Part shown: positions 61,989-64,000 of the stretch, piece after piece | Layout of the letters: the number at the start of each line of letters is the position of its first letter | Position numbering within the stretch: position 1 is the stretch's first letter | Assembly: GCA_037013495.1 (NCBI GenBank) | Contig: CM072812.1 | Coordinates: 74,445,840 to 74,509,839 of the forward strand | DNA: 64,000 nucleotides | Reading direction: 5' to 3' | From: Hippophae tibetana | Taxonomy: Eukaryota; Streptophyta; Magnoliopsida; Rosales; Elaeagnaceae | Notes under the pieces: generated by a model | Told to the model about the DNA's origin: nothing | Seen by the model: only the letters and a program-made list of their open reading frames with translations | Database searches by the model: none | Translations under genes and position numbers: made by a program

Positions 61989-62145
61989 TCAAGTCATTAT
62001 CAAGAAATTTTGCATTTCTTGATTCCCCAAACCTAGTCATATGAGATGGAAAATAAAAACTATATCCCTTAGACCTTTAGTCATATCCAATCAAATACCC
62101 ACTAATAGTCCTTAGGTCTAGCTTATTTTCTTGTGGATTATAAAT
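61989..62145 (-). pseudogene. Copia integrase C-terminal stretch
   Basis: The minus strand reads R-I-Y-N-P-Q-E-N-K-L-D near 62145-62115, I-S-G-Y-L-I-G-Y near 62105-62080 and S-K-G-Y-S-F-Y near 62070-62050, the typical end-of-integrase signature of Ty1/copia. The LTR insertion at 62151 lies immediately upstream, with the CCTCA duplication falling in this coding text. Confidence 0.8.
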
Positions 62146-62150
62146 CCTCA

Positions 62151-63768
62151 TGTTGGTCTTTTTAAGAGAACATGAACATGCAAGTATACATGGTCATAAG
62201 TAATAAATGATAAGTAAGATATCGTTCCCACGGATATTTGTTACTAATATTTGTTAAGTACTAATATTGTTTCAACCTAATTTTATCCAAACAATCGAAA
62301 GTTTGATAAAGTTTCACTAAACTAATTTTTGAAAAAAATATATAAGAAAATTCTAGGATTGTAGTTTCACCAAATTAATCCACTTGAATCATATTATTTT
62401 CTCTTGATTTATGTTCTCGCATTTAATTTTTCAACCAAGAACTCCTAATTTATCCATATGTCTCTTTCAATAACAAATAGACACATCTCGCTAATATAAT
62501 TCACTATATTCCTATGAGAATTAAATTTACCAAGATTCATTAAGTTCAAAGTTAAATAGCTACATGTACAATAAAGGTATATTCCTATCCCTTATATATA
62601 TATGTTATTCTATCCACGAGCAAAACACAAAAATTCCTTTTCCAAGTTTATTTAAGGTTCAAAGATCAATTGATTAATCTTCCAACAATTAAAAGCATTA
62701 AGCACAAATAGAATAAACAAATTAAAAATATCTTATAAATCATTCAAAAATAATTAATCCAAGCTTCATAATGTAAGTTACATGGAAACCCTAGAACGAT
62801 AAATTAGTTCATAGCAAATATTGAAATTACAATACGAAAATATTTAGACATTTTAGAGAAATAAAATTAAATGAAAAAAAAGGATTAGAAGTATTTGCTC
62901 TTTACGTTCTCTATTTTTCTTAACCTAAACCACAACAAAAGCCAAAAATGGCTTCTGCATGTTCATCCCACACACTCTTCTCTGTATCATAATAATATAA
63001 TATTTATGCCTTCTTCTATCTCAAAAAAATACATCACAAAATATTCTTCAAACAAGCATGAAAAAGAAGGAGATAATCGTGCAAAAAAGGCCAACGATTC
63101 TGGAAATTTAATAGGACACACAGAAGCTTCGGAATGGGCAACAAATGTGGGCATACACAACTTTGGTGGACCACGCCACAGGAGAGTTCCAAAATATGCA
63201 CTGTACGGAACATCTGACCTCCACTCGTAGCTCTCTCGCGTGGGGCATGGAAAGTATGCACGATTTTGGCCATTTGTGGTTTGATCTGACGGTGCGTGAC
63301 AGAGGATGCATCTCAGGGAAAATTAGTTGCGTAGATAGGTGGGCCCTACTCTACATGTCGAACTATGAGATAGATGGACCCCATATCTATGCACCAAATG
63401 GTGAAAATGCTACAGAAATCATATCCACTCTTCCACTTTGCGTTTGTATCGCATTCTCCTGATCTTCACCATTGAATTTCTGATCTGACGGTGCGTGAGG
63501 CGCATGGTACTCCTTCTCTGCGCAGAAAATAATTTTTTTGTTAATTGCATTTAAGCCCTCTTTATTAATTCAAATTAAATTTTAAGCTTTTGTTATTTGC
63601 AATTAAGTCCTTTTTAATTTAAATTGTTTAATTTTCTTTAAAAATATATTTATTAAAAAACTAACAGTAAATAATAATTTAAGAACTTAAAATTAACTAA
63701 AAACATTAAGAACATAACAATTATAATTAATAAATTGGACAGAATAACTCTAACACATAGAGTTATCA
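62151..63768 (-). mobile_element. Solo LTR, Ty3/gypsy Athila/Tat-like, minus orientation, TSD CCTCA
   Basis: A 1618-bp insertion flanked by identical CCTCA at 62146-62150 and 63769-63773. On the minus strand it opens TGATAACTCTATG, the same opening as the gypsy LTR at 26253, and its last part holds the TATACTTGCATGTTCATG and CGTGGGAACGATATC phrases shared with the LTR at 59488. No internal region, so a solo LTR. A GC-richer part (63030-63510) carries two copies of TGATCTGACGGTGCGTGA (near 63281 and 63481); long frames there on both strands look compositional. Confidence 0.8.
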
Positions 63769-63773
63769 CCTCA

Positions 63774-64000
63774 CTTTATACGGGTGTCCCGAAATGTGCA
63801 TATGTTGCAAAATTGATTTCCAACCTTTCCATAATTCAAATGAGGTCTTGGAGACAACCTTGGTTGGAACTTAGTTTAATATATACGTAGCCATCTTTAA
63901 AGCTTCAGTCCACAAGGATTTACGAAGATTGGAGTAGCTCAGCATACTCCGTATCATGTCCAATAAGGTTTGGTTTTTGCTTTCTGCTACACCATTCTAG
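63774..64000 (-). pseudogene. Copia integrase core portion, cut by window edge
   Basis: The minus strand shows L-E-W-C-S-R-K-Q-K-P at the window end (corresponding to the usual G-V-A-E-R-K-N-R), then M-L-S-Y-S-N-L-R-K-S-L-W-T-E-A-L and E-L-W-K-G-W-K-type text near 63840. These blocks follow the catalytic Glu region of copia integrase. It belongs with the 56701 element, separated from the next piece by the solo LTR. Broken. Confidence 0.76.

Larger units (their letters stand above)
56701..64000 (-). mobile_element. Ty1/copia element invaded by three solo LTRs, runs off the right edge
   Basis: A minus-strand copia element whose 3' LTR is 56701-57096, with a purine tract beside it, and whose pol is met in pieces up to the window end: RNase H (about 58762-59060), RT-to-RNase H text (59060-59487), RT (60994-61730), a Pro/Glu-rich linker and integrase C-terminus (61770-62145) and integrase core (63774-64000). 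Three gypsy-type solo LTRs interrupt it at 57448-58756, 59488-60993 and 62151-63768. Apart from those insertions it has a modest number of breaks. The 5' LTR and gag lie beyond the window. Age: older than the three insertions. Confidence 0.82.

Noticed and set aside
62895-63462. Several frames of 67-111 codons on both strands
   Set aside because: They lie inside the solo LTR at 62151-63768 and show no recognisable domain.
1-64000. CRISPR arrays, operons, phage genes or bacterial features
   Set aside because: The window is plant nuclear repeat DNA; tandem repeats seen here lack spacer structure and no prokaryotic gene is present.

Overview
This window is AT-rich nuclear DNA from a flowering plant, most likely a eudicot. 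The evidence is the set of repeats: Ty1/copia elements primed by initiator tRNA-Met, Ty3/gypsy elements with long Athila/Tat-type LTRs, a plant LINE, two tRNA-derived SINE candidates, and PIF/Harbinger-, hAT- and CACTA-type DNA elements. I cannot name the species. I found no complete host gene, no tRNA or rRNA gene, and no CRISPR array. It reads as gene-poor, repeat-dense heterochromatin built by repeated nested insertion.

Layout. 1-1246: left-cut end of a minus-strand copia element with a clean LTR, primer site and open gag; it looks like the youngest copy. 2425-8470: an old copia element (LTRs 2465-3471 and 6923-8375, 5-bp target duplication CCCAC) that split a SINE. 9299-15908: a minus-strand Ty3/gypsy element with two ~1.4-kb LTRs; its right LTR carries an 859-bp Harbinger-type element holding telomere-like repeats. 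16118-20240: copia fragments in opposing orientations. 22360-22880: LINE tail. 23629-27755: a plus-strand Ty3/gypsy remnant with both LTRs and an RT/RNase H piece. 30657-33900: a CACTA-like element containing a SINE and possibly captured DNA. 35353-35640: inverted-repeat MITE. 39440-42630: minus-strand copia remnant. 42631-50540: mostly unassigned AT-rich DNA with microsatellites and one GC-rich double G-box spot. 50541-52327: lone LTR of the 2465-8375 family, holding a hAT-type MITE with a perfect 8-bp duplication. 53441-55884: local tandem duplications, a copia RNase H fragment, an (AT)30 tract and two tandem hairpins. 56701-64000: a minus-strand copia element running off the right edge, invaded by three separate gypsy-type solo LTRs (57448-58756, 59488-60993, 62151-63768).

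Nothing here works together as a pathway. The information lies in insertion order, target-site duplications, solo-LTR formation and small local duplications. I did not find a convincing new biological system. The most distinctive items are the triple solo-LTR nest, the split SINE, the CACTA element with possible captured sequence, the Harbinger element with telomere-like repeats, and the tandem hairpins at 55707-55884. Coordinates of old element ends are by eye and may be off by about 10-50 bases unless a target duplication is quoted.
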